Assembly: GCF_014197755.1 (NCBI RefSeq)
Contig: NZ_JACIGE010000001.1
Coordinates: forward strand, 248,001 to 312,000
Origin: Rhodocyclus tenuis
Lineage (GTDB): Bacteria; Pseudomonadota; Gammaproteobacteria; Burkholderiales; Rhodocyclaceae
Direction: 5' to 3'
Length of the DNA: 64,000 nucleotides
Part shown: positions 1 through 10,106 of the stretch, piece by piece
Layout: every line of letters begins with the position of its first letter
Position numbering within the stretch: the first letter of the stretch is position 1
Notes under the pieces: model-generated
Database searches by the model: none
Told to the model about the DNA's origin: nothing
The model's input: only the letters and a program-made list of their open reading frames with translations
Program-made: the position numbers and the translations under genes

Positions 1-186
1 TTTTCAGCAAGAAGTATTTTCATGTGTCTGCACGACGCGCCTTGAAAGCGCGTTCGTGATCAGTGCCGGCGACGAATTGCCTTGCCGGGAAAAGCACGAT
101 TTGAGCTTTCCTGCCTTCGCGCCGCATACTGCGCAGCACTTCGGCACATTTGCCGACGAAGAAAATCCTACGGACCCGCTTTGCCG

Positions 187-2034
187 ATGCGTCACTCGTC
201 TTCGCCCCGCCCCGCCAGCGACAAACCGCCGGAAGCCGCCAACCTCTGGCGCACGCTGCACAGCCTCGGCCCATATCTATGGTCCTACAAGGGACGCGTG
301 CTGCTGGCACTGGCCTGCCTGGTCGGCGCCAAGCTGGCCAATGTCGCGGTGCCGCTGGTCTTCAAGGAGATGATCGACGGCCTGTCGCAGACGCAACTGA
401 CGCTGGCGCTGCCGGTGGCACTGCTGGCGCTCTACGGCACGCTACGCTTTTCGACCTCGCTGTTCACCGAGCTGCGCGAAATCCTGTTCGCGCGTGTCAC
501 GCAACGCGCCGTGCGCCGTATTGCGCTCGAGGTCTTCGGCCACCTGCACGCGCTGTCGCTGCGCTTCCATCTCGAACGACAGACCGGCGGCGTCTCGCGC
601 GACATCGAGCGCGGCACGCGCGCCATCGCCAGCCTGATCAGCTACACGCTGTATTCGATCCTGCCGACGCTGGTCGAGATCGGGCTGGTGCTCGGCATCC
701 TCTACGTCAAGTACGACGTCGGTTTCGTGCTGATCACCCTGCTCTCGCTCGGCGCTTACATCGTATTCACCGTGAACGTCAGCAACTGGCGCATGGACAT
801 CCGCCGCCGAGTGAACGACACCGACTCGGAAGCGAACACGCGCGCCGTCGACAGCCTGCTCAATTACGAGACGGTGAAGTACTTCAACAATGAGGACTTC
901 GAAGCGCGCCGCTACGACGCGCAACTATCGCGCTGGGAGGACGCGGCGACGAAGAGCCAGGTGTCGCTGTCCTACCTCAACCTCGGCCAGCAGCTGATCA
1001 TCGCCGGCGGCGTCACTGCGATCATGTGGCGCGCGGCAGCGGGCGTCGCCGACGGGCACATGTCGATCGGCGATCTGGTGCTGGTTAACGCCTTCCTCAT
1101 CCAGCTGTACATGCCGCTGAACTTCCTCGGCGTCGTCTATCGCGAGATCCGCCAGGCGCTTGCCGACATCGAACGCATGTTCAAGCTGCTCGCCGTGCAT
1201 CGCGAAATTGCCGACGCGGCCGACGCCGTCGAGTTGCCGGCGGGACCGGTCGAACTGCGTTTCGACGCGGTCGATTTCGCCTACGAACCGCGGCGGCAGA
1301 TCCTGCAGGACGTCAGCTTTGTCGTTCCGGCCGGAAAGACGGTCGCCGTCGTCGGTCACTCGGGCGCCGGAAAATCGACGCTGGCGCGCTTGCTGTTCCG
1401 CTTCTACGACGTCAGCGGCGGCGGCGTGACGATGAACGGCTTCGACCTGCGCCAGCTGCGGCAAGCCAGCCTGCGCGCCGCGGTCGGCATCGTGCCGCAG
1501 GACACGGTACTGTTCAACGACACCATCTTCTACAACATCCAGTACGGTCGCCCCGACGCCACACGCGAGGAAGTGCTCGCTGCCGCCGAGGCGGCGCAGC
1601 TGTCGCGCTTCATCGCAGGACTGCCTGACGGTTTCGAGACGCGAGTCGGCGAACGTGGGTTGAAGCTCTCCGGCGGCGAGAAACAGCGCGTGGCAATCGC
1701 GCGCGCCCTGCTCAAGAATCCGGCGGTACTGATTTTCGACGAAGCCACCTCGGCGCTCGACTCACAGACCGAAAAGGCGATCCAGCAGAGTCTCGAGGAC
1801 GCGGCGCGCGGACGCACGACGCTGATCATCGCGCACCGTCTGTCGACGGTGATGAACGCCGACGAGATCCTGGTCATGGACGGCGGCCGCATCATCGAAA
1901 GAGGCACGCACGCGGCGCTGCTTGCCGCCGATGGTCGTTACGCACATATGTGGGCACTGCAGCAGGAAGAAGCGGCCAGCACCGCCTCTGCGGACAGCCC
2001 GGCAAAAGACAGCCCGTTTCCGGGAAAAGCCTGA
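187..2034 (+). CDS. ABC exporter, Atm1/HMT1 type (fused membrane and ATPase domains)
   Basis: A 615-residue half-transporter, expected to work as a homodimer in the inner membrane. The N-terminal half (about residues 30-330) holds the hydrophobic membrane segments. The C-terminal ATPase has Walker A GHSGAGKST (390-398), signature LSGGE (494-498), Walker B LIFDEATSALD and the H-loop IIAHRLSTV. The YETVKYFNNE stretch in the membrane domain is typical of the Atm1/HMT1 group, whose members export glutathione-linked metal or sulfur compounds; the substrate here is inferred only from the family. The frame is open upstream to a TTG at 82, but ATG 187 gives a normal N-terminus. No convincing Shine-Dalgarno precedes it, so the start is the least certain part. 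Confidence 0.9.
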   Translation: MRHSSSPRPASDKPPEAANLWRTLHSLGPYLWSYKGRVLLALACLVGAKLANVAVPLVFKEMIDGLSQTQLTLALPVALLALYGTLRFSTSLFTELREILFARVTQRAVRRIALEVFGHLHALSLRFHLERQTGGVSRDIERGTRAIASLISYTLYSILPTLVEIGLVLGILYVKYDVGFVLITLLSLGAYIVFTVNVSNWRMDIRRRVNDTDSEANTRAVDSLLNYETVKYFNNEDFEARRYDAQLSRWEDAATKSQVSLSYLNLGQQLIIAGGVTAIMWRAAAGVADGHMSIGDLVLVNAFLIQLYMPLNFLGVVYREIRQALADIERMFKLLAVHREIADAADAVELPAGPVELRFDAVDFAYEPRRQILQDVSFVVPAGKTVAVVGHSGAGKSTLARLLFRFYDVSGGGVTMNGFDLRQLRQASLRAAVGIVPQDTVLFNDTIFYNIQYGRPDATREEVLAAAEAAQLSRFIAGLPDGFETRVGERGLKLSGGEKQRVAIARALLKNPAVLIFDEATSALDSQTEKAIQQSLEDAARGRTTLIIAHRLSTVMNADEILVMDGGRIIERGTHAALLAADGRYAHMWALQQEEAASTASADSPAKDSPFPGKA

Positions 2035-2133
2035 GCGCCGGGATGTCGGCCAGCGCCCACATGCAATAATCGAGGCATCGAACGCTGCACGCCAAGTGCG
2101 CGCCGCAATGGAAACCCGCCTTCGCTGCAAGGA

Positions 2134-3075
2134 ATGTCCGTGCATCTCATCCTTGTCGACAGCTCCCCTGCGCAACGGGCGTTCATCGCCTCGGCCCTCG
2201 CTGATCGCGCGGCCCGGCTCAGCACCCTCGGCTGTGCCGACGCGGCAGCCGGGCTGGTGACGACGAGTGCGGGAAACAACGGCCAAGGCAGCGCTGACGG
2301 CATCACGGTCCTGCTCGTCAACTGCGCACAGGAGGAAGCGAGCGGTCTGGCGCTGTTGCGCCGGATCCGGGCGAACGCGCAGTTCGCGACAATGCCGGCA
2401 ATCCTGCTCACGCCAGCCGTCAGCGATGGCGCGCTGGAGTATCTGATCCCCGCAGCGCTTGAGCTTGGCGCACGCTACGCGCTACCTGATGACGGAGACG
2501 CCGAGGCCCTGCGCTTTGTCATCGACGCCCTGCGGGATGACGCCGCACGCAACGCAACAAGAGCAGACGAAACGGCTGGCGGGCGGCGCCAATTACGTGC
2601 CGCGAGTTTTGCGGTCCGCAGCTTGGACGACGCGAAGTGTCTTGCTCCCGTGCTCGCCGCGGCAACGTCACGCCACAGCGCCGCAGTTCTTGGCATCTCG
2701 GAATTGCTGATCAACAGCATCGAGCACGGAAACCTCGGCATTTCGTACGCGCGGAAGAAGGAGCTCATGCTGCAGGGACGCTGGCGGGAGGAGATTGAAC
2801 GACGTTCTGCCCTCCCCGAAAATGGCCACAAACGCGTTCGAATCCGCCTGCGCCGCACCGCCGACGGGGCCTATATTCAGATCAGTGATGAAGGACCCGG
2901 CTTCGATTGGCGGCAGTATCTTGAATTTGACACAAGACGCGCCAACGACCCGAATGGCCGCGGCATTGCGGTTGCCCGGATGACCAGCTTTGACTCGCTG
3001 GATTACCTCGGCGGCGGCAACGTGGTCGTCGCCAGGATCAAGGCGCCGATCTGCAGCAAGGACACAAAATCATGA
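2134..3075 (+). CDS. Receiver-like domain fused to an RsbW/HATPase_c-type ATPase
   Basis: 313 residues in two parts. The N-terminal 125 residues resemble a response-regulator receiver (LILVDSS at the first strand), but the third strand reads VLLVNC, with Asn where the phosphate-accepting Asp normally sits. The C-terminal part is a GHKL ATPase of the anti-sigma/serine-kinase class: N-box ELLINSIEHGN, G1 box DEGPGFDW, G2-like GRGIAV. It lacks a histidine-kinase H-box. The gene overlaps the next by ATGA, so the two are probably translated together with the SpoIIE phosphatase as a partner-switching pair. ATG 2134 sits right on the AAGGA; GTG 2140 has better spacing and could be the true start. 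The target protein is not in the window. Confidence 0.8.
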   Translation: MSVHLILVDSSPAQRAFIASALADRAARLSTLGCADAAAGLVTTSAGNNGQGSADGITVLLVNCAQEEASGLALLRRIRANAQFATMPAILLTPAVSDGALEYLIPAALELGARYALPDDGDAEALRFVIDALRDDAARNATRADETAGGRRQLRAASFAVRSLDDAKCLAPVLAAATSRHSAAVLGISELLINSIEHGNLGISYARKKELMLQGRWREEIERRSALPENGHKRVRIRLRRTADGAYIQISDEGPGFDWRQYLEFDTRRANDPNGRGIAVARMTSFDSLDYLGGGNVVVARIKAPICSKDTKS

Positions 3076-4643
3076 TTACCGGCGAACTCGGCCTGCTCGG
3101 CGCGCCCATCAGCTTGCGCATACTGATCATCGCCCCTGCAGGCGACGCGACCGCGATGCTCAAGGACTCCTTCTGCCGTCTCGGCCACTCGGCGGTCTGC
3201 GCAGCCACCGCCGACGAAGGGCTGCAGTGCTTTGTCCGCATGCGCCCGGATGTTGTCCTGGTCGACCTTGATCTGGCGCAAATGGGCGCTCTGGCGCTGG
3301 TGGGGCAGTTGCGCGCAGGGATTAGCGAAGAGTGGACACGCATCGTGCTGCTCGGCACGACGGATCGCGAGGATGATATCCGCGCCGGTCTGGCCGCAGG
3401 CGGCGACGATTTTTTCAGCAAGCCGATCAGCCTTGCCTTGCTTGAAGCGCGCTGTCACTGGCTGCAGCGATCACTGGCGGCACAGCGGCAGGCGATCCTT
3501 TCGCTGAAGCGTATCAACGCCATCTCCGACAACGTGCTGGACGCCATCGTCACCATCGACAGCAGAGAGACGATCGTCGCCTGCAACGCTGCCTGCGAAA
3601 GGATTTTCGGCTGGAAGCGCAGCGAGATGCTTGGCCAGAATGTGCGCTTGCTGATGCCGGCGCCGTTCAGCCGTGAGCACGCTGATCACGTCGCCACCTA
3701 CATCCACGGCGGAGCGCCGCACATCATCGGCATCGGTCGCGAGACGCTTGCTCAACGCCGCGACGGCAGCGTCTTTCCCATCGACATCGGCGTCAGCGAA
3801 GTACGTATGGACGACGGGCGGCTGTTCGTCGGCATCATCCGCGACATCAGCGCACGCAAGGAGAGCGAACGCCGATTGCGGGAAAGCACCGAGCTGTTGC
3901 AGCGCTACCACGATGAAGCCGAGGCCGAAGCCTTGCTCGCGCGCAGGCTGATCGAAAGGCACTTGCAGCGTCCGGGCCTGAACGACCCGCAACTCAGTTA
4001 CTGGTTTATCCCCGCCAACAATTTCAGCGGTGATGTCCTTGCCGCGACACGTTCTGCCTGTGGACGACGTTACGCCATGCTCGCCGATGCCACAGGCCAT
4101 GGACTGACGGCGGCGATCAGCGCACTGCCAGTGCTCGCGATCTTTTACGGCATGGCAAAAAACGACGCGCTGCTGACTGACATCGTCGTCGAGATCAATT
4201 CGCAGCTCCGGCAATCGATGCCGGTCGGACGCTTCGTCGCCGCAGCACTCGTCTGCATCGACGAGTCGCAGCACGCTGGCGAAATATGGGTGGGCGGCGT
4301 ACCCGACGCGCTGTTGCTCGATCACACGGGCAGCGTTGTCGTGCGTTTTCCTTCGCAAAGTCTGGCGCTCGGCGTCGTAGACAGCGACCGCTCGATGCGC
4401 GCGATGAGGTCCTTCGCCTGGACCGAGGGTTCACAGATGCTCTTCTATTCCGACGGCCTGCTTGAGGCCAGCAATGCCACGGGCGAAGCTTTCGGCTGGG
4501 AACGGCTGCTGGCGACGCTCAGCGAAGCCGAAGCGGCAACACGCGCGGAGGCCTTGCGTACGGCCTTCACCCGCCATCTCGGCGCGGCCATCGCGCATGA
4601 CGATGTCTCGGCCTTGCTACTGCATGCGGCGCCGCCCGCCTGA
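3072..4643 (+). CDS. Receiver-PAS-SpoIIE (PP2C-type) serine phosphatase
   Basis: 523 residues with three domains. The receiver (about 15-130) keeps an acidic third strand, VVLVDLDLAQMG. The PAS domain (about 145-265) contains AIVTIDSRETIV and ends with the PAC-like GIIRDISARKESE. The SpoIIE/RsbU-type phosphatase (about 310-520) retains the metal-binding acidic motifs FSGDVL, LADATGHG, FYSDGLLEA and HDDVSALLL, so it should be active. Such phosphatases dephosphorylate an anti-anti-sigma (STAS) protein that a HATPase kinase phosphorylates; the overlapping upstream gene would be that kinase. The input is inferred to be two-component phosphorylation plus a PAS signal. No STAS protein or sigma factor lies nearby. 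Confidence 0.88.
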   Translation: MITGELGLLGAPISLRILIIAPAGDATAMLKDSFCRLGHSAVCAATADEGLQCFVRMRPDVVLVDLDLAQMGALALVGQLRAGISEEWTRIVLLGTTDREDDIRAGLAAGGDDFFSKPISLALLEARCHWLQRSLAAQRQAILSLKRINAISDNVLDAIVTIDSRETIVACNAACERIFGWKRSEMLGQNVRLLMPAPFSREHADHVATYIHGGAPHIIGIGRETLAQRRDGSVFPIDIGVSEVRMDDGRLFVGIIRDISARKESERRLRESTELLQRYHDEAEAEALLARRLIERHLQRPGLNDPQLSYWFIPANNFSGDVLAATRSACGRRYAMLADATGHGLTAAISALPVLAIFYGMAKNDALLTDIVVEINSQLRQSMPVGRFVAAALVCIDESQHAGEIWVGGVPDALLLDHTGSVVVRFPSQSLALGVVDSDRSMRAMRSFAWTEGSQMLFYSDGLLEASNATGEAFGWERLLATLSEAEAATRAEALRTAFTRHLGAAIAHDDVSALLLHAAPPA

Positions 4644-4683
4644 TGCTGCCGCCATCGCGGCGACAAGCGCTTCGCCGCTGACG

Positions 4684-4712
4684 TTGCTTCGTACCTGTCC
4701 ACACTCCATAAT
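4684..4712 (+). promoter_or_regulatory. Probable sigma-70 promoter of gltI
   Basis: -35 TTGCTT (4684-4689), 17-nt spacer, -10 CATAAT (4707-4712). The predicted transcription start is near 4719, giving a leader of about 80 nt before the gltI ATG at 4800. The site lies just after the end of the phosphatase gene, so gltIJKL is probably its own transcription unit. Confidence 0.6.
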
Positions 4713-4799
4713 CGACGCTTGCCGGCTCGGTGGCGTCCTTCGCGCCGCGCTGCAGACGCGTCCGATTTTTCCACTCCAACATCCCCGAACGAGGTAAAG

Positions 4800-5699
4800 A
4801 TGAAGATCCTGACCACGGTAGCCGCTTCACTAGTCGCCGCTTCACTATTTTCGCCTGCTGCTTTTGCCGACGAGCTGACGGGGACGTTGAAGAAAATCAA
4901 GGACACGGGTTCGATCACGCTCGGCCATCGCGAGTCGTCGATTCCCTTCTCGTATTACGATGACCAGCAGCAGGTGATCGGCTATTCGCAGGAGCTGATG
5001 CTCAAGGTAGTCGACGCGGTCAAAGCCGATCTCAAGCTGGCCAGGCTTGACACCAAACTGATGCCGGTGACGTCGGCGAATCGCATCTCGCTGGTGCAGA
5101 ACGGCACCATCGATCTGGAATGTGGCTCGACGACCAACAACCTTGAACGGCAGAAGCAGGTCGCCTTCTCCAACACCATCTTCGTCATCGGCACGCGCCT
5201 GATGACGCGCAAGGATTCGGGCATCAAGGACTTCCCCGATCTTGCCGGCAAGAACGTCGTTACCACCGCCGGTACGACTTCGGAACGTCTGCTGCGCAAG
5301 ATGAACGAGGAGAAGAAGCTGGGCATGAACATCATCAGCGCCAAGGACCACGGCGAGTCCTTCCTGACGCTGGAAACCGGCCGTGCCGTCGCTTTCATGA
5401 TGGACGACGCGCTGCTCTACGGCGAGATGGCCAAGGCCAAGCGCGCCAGCGACTGGGCGGTGGTCGGTACGCCGCAATCTTTCGAAGCCTACGGTTGCAT
5501 GCTGCGCAAGGACGATCCGGCGTTCAAGAAACTGGTCGACGGAGCGCTGGCGAAGGCCATGACTTCGGGCGAAGCCGAGAAGGTCTACAACAAGTGGTTC
5601 CAGCAGCCGATCCCGCCGAAAGGCCTGAACCTCGGCTTCCCGCTTTCCGACGCCATGAAGGCGATTTACAAGGCGCCGAGCGACAAGGCTTTCGACTGA
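4800..5699 (+). CDS. gltI: Periplasmic glutamate/aspartate-binding protein
   Basis: 299 residues. A signal peptide (residues 1-23, ending PAAFA before DE) is followed by a family 3 solute-binding domain. GHRESSIPFSYY and the CGSTTNN stretch are hallmarks of GltI-type glutamate/aspartate binders. The start is set by GAGG at 4791-4794, five bases before the ATG. The first gene of gltIJKL, it delivers acidic amino acids to the GltJK permease in the inner membrane. A terminator-like hairpin follows directly, as expected for a binding protein made in excess over its permease. Confidence 0.93.
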   Translation: MKILTTVAASLVAASLFSPAAFADELTGTLKKIKDTGSITLGHRESSIPFSYYDDQQQVIGYSQELMLKVVDAVKADLKLARLDTKLMPVTSANRISLVQNGTIDLECGSTTNNLERQKQVAFSNTIFVIGTRLMTRKDSGIKDFPDLAGKNVVTTAGTTSERLLRKMNEEKKLGMNIISAKDHGESFLTLETGRAVAFMMDDALLYGEMAKAKRASDWAVVGTPQSFEAYGCMLRKDDPAFKKLVDGALAKAMTSGEAEKVYNKWFQQPIPPKGLNLGFPLSDAMKAIYKAPSDKAFD

Positions 5700-5717
5700 A
5701 CCTGAGCACCCTCTGAC

Positions 5718-5750
5718 AGGGGGCGAGAGTCTCGGCTTTCGCCCCTTTTT
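5718..5750 (+). terminator. Intercistronic terminator/attenuator gltI-gltJ
   Basis: GGGGCGA (5720-5726) pairs with TCGCCCC (5739-5745), extendable by G-U and A-U pairs, and is followed by T5 (5746-5750). Its position between gltI and gltJ suggests partial termination that lowers permease and ATPase expression relative to the binding protein. Confidence 0.75.
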
Positions 5751-5775
5751 GATTCCTCGTAACCGGCATCGCAAC

Positions 5776-6516
5776 ATGGCTTACAACTGGAACTGGTCGA
5801 TCTTTCTCAGCGACACGCCCGCCGGCGATGCGACCTATCTGGGCTGGCTGTTCACCGGCTTGCAGTGGACCGTGACACTGTCGCTGTCGGCCTGGCTGAT
5901 CGCCCTCTCGGTCGGTTCGCTGTTCGGCGTGCTGCGCACCGTACCCAACCGCGGTCTGGCCTTGCTGGGAACGACTTATGTCGAGATCTTCCGCAATGTT
6001 CCGCTGCTGGTGCAGTTGTTCATCTGGTACTTCGTGCTGCCCGAACTGCTGCCGCGAGAACTCGGCGATGCGTTCAAGCAGCTGAATCCGCTGCTGCAGC
6101 AGTTTCTCGCGGCGATGGTCTGCCTTGGCCTGTTCACCGGCGCACGCGTCAGCGAACAGGTGCGCTCGGGGATAAACTCCTTGCCGCGCGGCCAGAAGAA
6201 TGCGGCGCTGGCGCTCGGACTGACGCTGCCGCAGGCCTATCGCTACGTGATGCTGCCGATGGCCTTCCGCATCATCATCCCGCCGCTGACTTCCGAGTTT
6301 CTCAATATTTTCAAGAATTCCGCCGTAGCGACGACGATCGGCCTGATCGAGCTTTCAAGACAGGCGCAGCAGCTGGTCGACTACACCGCCCAGCCCTACG
6401 AGGCCTTCATCGCGGTGACGGTGATGTATCTGCTGATCAACGTCACGGTGATGTTCCTGATGCGTCGCGTCGAAGTGAATGCGCGCGTACCGGGATACAT
6501 CGGGGGTAGCCGATGA
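5776..6516 (+). CDS. gltJ: Glutamate/aspartate ABC permease subunit
   Basis: 246 residues with several hydrophobic segments and the HisM-type permease fold. The EAA-like cytoplasmic loop ([20 protein letters not shown], about 142-161) docks on the ATPase. The N-terminal MAYNWNWS and the inserted [19 protein letters not shown] segment are typical of GltJ. ATG 5776 is chosen over an upstream in-frame ATG at 5749, which lies in the terminator tail. The gene overlaps gltK by ATGA. Confidence 0.92.
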   Translation: MAYNWNWSIFLSDTPAGDATYLGWLFTGLQWTVTLSLSAWLIALSVGSLFGVLRTVPNRGLALLGTTYVEIFRNVPLLVQLFIWYFVLPELLPRELGDAFKQLNPLLQQFLAAMVCLGLFTGARVSEQVRSGINSLPRGQKNAALALGLTLPQAYRYVMLPMAFRIIIPPLTSEFLNIFKNSAVATTIGLIELSRQAQQLVDYTAQPYEAFIAVTVMYLLINVTVMFLMRRVEVNARVPGYIGGSR

Positions 6517-7196
6517 GCGAGCTTTACGAGTTCGACTGGAGTTCAATTCCGGGGGCGCTGCCGCTGCTCGGCAAGGGCCTGCTGATCACTTTCGAGGTAA
6601 CGCTGACGGCGATTGTCGTCGGCATTGTCTGGGGAACGCTGCTTGCCATCGCGCGCATCTCAGCGTCGAAGCCGCTGGGCTTCGCAGCCGCCACCTACGT
6701 CAATCTGTTCCGCTCGGTGCCGCTGGTGATGGTCATCCTGTGGTTCTATCTGATCGTGCCACAGGTGCTGAAGTCCATTTTCGGCGAAGGCATTGCCGAC
6801 ATCCGGCTAGCGTCGGCGCTATGCGCCTTCGCGCTGTTCGAGGCCGCCTACTACTCCGAGATCATCCGTGCCGGCATCCAGTCGGTGCCGCGCGGGCAGG
6901 TTTCGGCGGCCTATGCGCTCGGCCTGACGCACGCGCAGACAATGCGCCTGGTGATCCTGCCGCAAGCCTTCCGCAACATGCTGCCCTTGCTGCTGACGCA
7001 GGCGATCATCCTCTTCCAGGACACCTCGCTGGTCTATGTGATCGGCCTCTCCGACTTCTTCGGCACCGCGTACAAGGTTGGCGACCGTGACGGACGACTG
7101 GTCGAGTTGCTGCTGTTCGCCGGTCTCATTTATTTCATCTTCTGTTTTAGCGCTTCGCAGATCGTCAGGCGTCTGCAGCGGAGGTATGCACAGTGA
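6513..7196 (+). CDS. gltK: Glutamate/aspartate ABC permease subunit
   Basis: 227 residues, HisM-type inner-membrane permease and partner of GltJ. The EAA loop reads [35 protein letters not shown] is a conserved membrane segment of the family. Translation is coupled on both sides: it overlaps gltJ by 4 nt and gltL by 4 nt. Confidence 0.93.
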   Translation: MSELYEFDWSSIPGALPLLGKGLLITFEVTLTAIVVGIVWGTLLAIARISASKPLGFAAATYVNLFRSVPLVMVILWFYLIVPQVLKSIFGEGIADIRLASALCAFALFEAAYYSEIIRAGIQSVPRGQVSAAYALGLTHAQTMRLVILPQAFRNMLPLLLTQAIILFQDTSLVYVIGLSDFFGTAYKVGDRDGRLVELLLFAGLIYFIFCFSASQIVRRLQRRYAQ

Positions 7197-7921
7197 TCTC
7201 GATCCGTCAGGTTTCCAAGTGGTATGGCAGTTTTCAGGTGCTCACCGAGTGCACCACCGAAATCCAGAAAGGCGAAGTCATCGTCGTCTGTGGCCCCTCG
7301 GGTTCGGGGAAGTCGACACTGATCAAGTGCGTCAATGGTCTGGAGCCCTTCCAGGCCGGCGAGATCATGCTCGACGGGACCTCGGTCGGCGATGCCAAGA
7401 CCAATCTCTCTAAACTGCGCGCCCGCGTCGGCATGGTTTTCCAGCACTTCGAATTGTTCCCGCACATGCGCATCATCGACAACCTGACGCTGGCGCAGAT
7501 CCGGGTGCTCGGGCGGGCCAGCGAAGAGGCGAGAGACAAGGGCCTCAAGCTGCTCGAGCGTGTTGGCCTGAAGGCGCATGCGGAGAAGTTCCCGGGCGAA
7601 CTTTCGGGCGGCCAGCAGCAGCGCGTTGCCATCGCGCGCGCGCTGTGCATGGATCCGATTGCGATGCTGTTTGATGAGCCGACGTCGGCGCTCGACCCCG
7701 AGATGATCAACGAGGTACTTGATGTCATGGTGGAACTGGCGAGCGAAGGCATGACCATGATGTGCGTCACCCACGAGATGGGCTTCGCGCGCAAGGTCGC
7801 CCACCGCGTCATCTTCATGGATCAGGGGCGCATCGTTGAAGATGCCGCGAAGGACGACTTCTTTGGCAAGCCGCGCTCGGAACGTGCGCAACTGTTCCTG
7901 TCAAAGATCCTGCAGCACTGA
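7193..7921 (+). CDS. gltL: Glutamate/aspartate ABC transporter ATPase
   Basis: 242 residues, full length for polar amino acid ABC ATPases. Walker A is GPSGSGKST, the Q-loop [12 protein letters not shown], the signature [15 protein letters not shown], Walker [14 protein letters not shown] and the H-loop CVTHEMGFA. The start is GTG at 7193, overlapping the gltK stop and preceded by GGAGG at 7180-7184. It powers import through GltJK. It is the last gene before the bidirectional terminator. Confidence 0.95.
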   Translation: MISIRQVSKWYGSFQVLTECTTEIQKGEVIVVCGPSGSGKSTLIKCVNGLEPFQAGEIMLDGTSVGDAKTNLSKLRARVGMVFQHFELFPHMRIIDNLTLAQIRVLGRASEEARDKGLKLLERVGLKAHAEKFPGELSGGQQQRVAIARALCMDPIAMLFDEPTSALDPEMINEVLDVMVELASEGMTMMCVTHEMGFARKVAHRVIFMDQGRIVEDAAKDDFFGKPRSERAQLFLSKILQH

Positions 7922-7974
7922 GCTGTGCACTCGCCACGCGCATGCCGCCGAGCGTGCTGCGGAGGCTAGCGACG

Positions 7975-8007
7975 AAAAAAAAGCCAGGCACGCAGCCTGG
8001 CTTTTTT
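7975..8007. terminator. Bidirectional Rho-independent terminator between gltL and rplQ
   Basis: AAGCCAGGC (7981-7989) pairs with GCCTGGCTT (7995-8003) around a 5-nt loop. It is flanked by A6 on the left and T4 on the right, so the stem has a U-tail in both directions. It should end both the plus-strand gltIJKL transcript and the minus-strand alpha operon. Confidence 0.9.
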
Positions 8008-8027
8008 CTTGAAACGTACAGCCGCGT

Positions 8028-8414
8028 TCAGGCAGCTTCGGCTTCTTCAACCTCTTCCGGCTGATCGAGCAGTTGCACGTAGGCCATCGGTGCGTTGTCG
8101 CCCAGACGGAAGCCCGCCTTGAGGATGCGCAGATAGCCGCCGTTGCGCGTCGCATAGCGCGGGCCGAGAACGTCGAACAGCTTGACGACGATTTCGCGGT
8201 CGCGCAGACGGTCGAACGCCAGACGGCGATTGGCCAGACTCGGCTTCTTGCCCAGCGTGATCAGCGGCTCCACGACACGACGCAATTCCTTCGCCTTCGG
8301 CAGCGTGGTCTTGATCGTTTCGTGGCGCAGCAGGGAGACCGACATATTGCGCAGCATCGCCAAGCGGTGCGCGCTGGTGCGGTTGAGTTTACGGAGACCC
8401 AGACGGTGACGCAT
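8028..8414 (-). CDS. rplQ: 50S ribosomal protein L17
   Basis: 128 residues beginning [17 protein letters not shown], the L17 signature, with full-length match to the family. It binds 23S rRNA domain III near the exit tunnel. It is the last gene of the alpha operon, 36 nt after rpoA, and ends just before the bidirectional terminator. The C-terminus is acidic and Glu/Ala-rich. Confidence 0.97.
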   Translation of the reverse strand: MRHRLGLRKLNRTSAHRLAMLRNMSVSLLRHETIKTTLPKAKELRRVVEPLITLGKKPSLANRRLAFDRLRDREIVVKLFDVLGPRYATRNGGYLRILKAGFRLGDNAPMAYVQLLDQPEEVEEAEAA

Positions 8415-8450
8415 TTGTTCTTCCTCTCTTGTACTAGCCGGCGTGCGGCA

Positions 8451-9425
8451 TTACTTCTCGAGGCCAGCCGGAGGCCAATTCTCCAGCTTCATCCCCAAGG
8501 TGAGGCCGCGCGCGGCCAGGACTTCCTTGATTTCGTTGAGCGACTTGCGACCGAGGTTCGGCGTCTTCAGCAACTCGTTTTCGGTACGCTGGATCAGATC
8601 ACCGATGTAGTAGATGTTCTCGGCCTTGAGGCAGTTGGCCGAGCGCACCGTCAGCTCGAGATCGTCAACCGGGCGCAACAGCACCGGATCAACCTGCACC
8701 GCCTTCTGGTACTCGACCGGCGCCGAGGTTCCTTCCAGCGCGGCGAACACTTCCAGCTGACCCATCAGGATGCGGGCACCGGTGCGGATCGCTTCTTCCG
8801 GCTCGATGACACCGTTCGTCTCGATATCCATCACCAACTTGTCGAGGTCGGTGCGCTGTTCGACACGCGCGCTTTCCACCGCGTAGCTGACACGGCGAAC
8901 CGGGCTGAACGACGCGTCGAGGACCAGCTTGCCAATCGCCTTGCCGTCTTCGCCGAGGTTGCGCACGTTGCCGGGGACGTAGCCACGACCCTTTTCAACC
9001 TTGACCTCAAGCGCCAGCTTCCCGCCGGCGGAGAGGTGCGCGATCACGTGTTCCGGGTTGATGATCTCGACATCGTGCGAAGTCTCGATATCGCCAGCAC
9101 GAACGACGCCTTCGCCTTCCTTCTTCAGCTGCAGGACGACGTCTTCACGATTGTGAAGCTTGAAGACGATGCCCTTCAGGTTGAGCAGGATGTCGACAAC
9201 GTCTTCCTGCACGCCGTCGATCGTCGAGTACTCGTGCAGAACGCCTTCGATCGACACTTCAGTCGGCGCGTAACCCGGCATCGAGGAGAGCAGGATGCGG
9301 CGCAGCGCATTGCCCAGTGTGTGACCGTAGCCGCGTTCGAACGGCTCCATCACCACGCGGGCCTGCACCGGCGACACGCTCTGCACATCGATGATGCGCG
9401 GTTTCAATAGTCCACTGCTTTGCAT
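8451..9425 (-). CDS. rpoA: RNA polymerase alpha subunit
   Basis: 324 residues. The N-terminal assembly domain contains [20 protein letters not shown]; the C-terminal domain, which contacts UP elements and activators, includes [13 protein letters not shown]. The start is ATG 9425 ([10 protein letters not shown]); the frame is open 13 codons further up but without a family match. It lies in the alpha operon with the usual order rpsM-rpsK-rpsD-rpoA-rplQ, 39 nt after rpsD. Confidence 0.97.
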   Translation of the reverse strand: MQSSGLLKPRIIDVQSVSPVQARVVMEPFERGYGHTLGNALRRILLSSMPGYAPTEVSIEGVLHEYSTIDGVQEDVVDILLNLKGIVFKLHNREDVVLQLKKEGEGVVRAGDIETSHDVEIINPEHVIAHLSAGGKLALEVKVEKGRGYVPGNVRNLGEDGKAIGKLVLDASFSPVRRVSYAVESARVEQRTDLDKLVMDIETNGVIEPEEAIRTGARILMGQLEVFAALEGTSAPVEYQKAVQVDPVLLRPVDDLELTVRSANCLKAENIYYIGDLIQRTENELLKTPNLGRKSLNEIKEVLAARGLTLGMKLENWPPAGLEK

Positions 9426-9464
9426 GTGTTGTCCTTTGCCTGATTCGGTCAAGCCAGGCCGCAA

Positions 9465-10094
9465 TTACTTCGAATACAGTTCGATCACGAGGCTTTCGTT
9501 GATCGTGGGCGGCAATTCGGCGCGTTGCGGACGGGCCTTGTAGGTAGCCTTGCCGGCTTTCACATCGACTTCGACCCACTCCGGGAAGCCACGCGATTCG
9601 GCAGCAGCGAGTGCAGCCTTGACACGCAGTTGCCCCTTGGCCTTCTCGGACAGCTCGACGACATCGCCCGGGCTGACCTGGAACGACGGAATATTGACGC
9701 GACGGCCGTTGACCAGCACGCCATTGTGACGCACCAGCTGACGCGACTCGGCGCGCGAAGCGGCGAAGCCCATGCGATGGACCACCGTATCGAGACGCGA
9801 CTCGAGCAGTTGCAGCAGGATTTCACCGGTCACGCCACGACGCCGGTCGGCTTCGTGGTAAACCTTGCGGAACTGCCCTTCGAGAACGCCGTAGATACGA
9901 CGGATCTTCTGCTTTTCGCGCAGATGCACACCGTAGTCGGACAGACGCTGGCCGGACTTCTGGCCGTGCTGACCCGGCGCGTAGGAGCGACGTTCAATCG
10001 CGCACTTGTCGGTGAAGCACTTTTCGCCCTTCAGGAACAGCTTTTCGCCTTCGCGGCGGCACTGACGGCATTTCGGATCGAGATTGCGAGCCAC
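9465..10094 (-). CDS. rpsD: 30S ribosomal protein S4
   Basis: 209 residues, starting [19 protein letters not shown]. The S4 RNA-binding domain is central (about residues 97-160, with [14 protein letters not shown]). S4 is a primary 16S rRNA binder and, in enterobacteria, represses its own alpha operon; whether that holds here cannot be seen. The N-terminal Cys residues recall the zinc-binding S4 form but only part of that pattern is present. It lies 12 nt after rpsK. Confidence 0.97.
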   Translation of the reverse strand: MARNLDPKCRQCRREGEKLFLKGEKCFTDKCAIERRSYAPGQHGQKSGQRLSDYGVHLREKQKIRRIYGVLEGQFRKVYHEADRRRGVTGEILLQLLESRLDTVVHRMGFAASRAESRQLVRHNGVLVNGRRVNIPSFQVSPGDVVELSEKAKGQLRVKAALAAAESRGFPEWVEVDVKAGKATYKARPQRAELPPTINESLVIELYSK

Positions 10095-10106
10095 AGTTCT
10101 TTCTCC

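Noticed and set aside
1-186. Promoter for the ABC exporter
   Set aside because: TTTGAG and CATACT-like boxes exist but spacing and match are poor, so I see nothing certain in this stretch.
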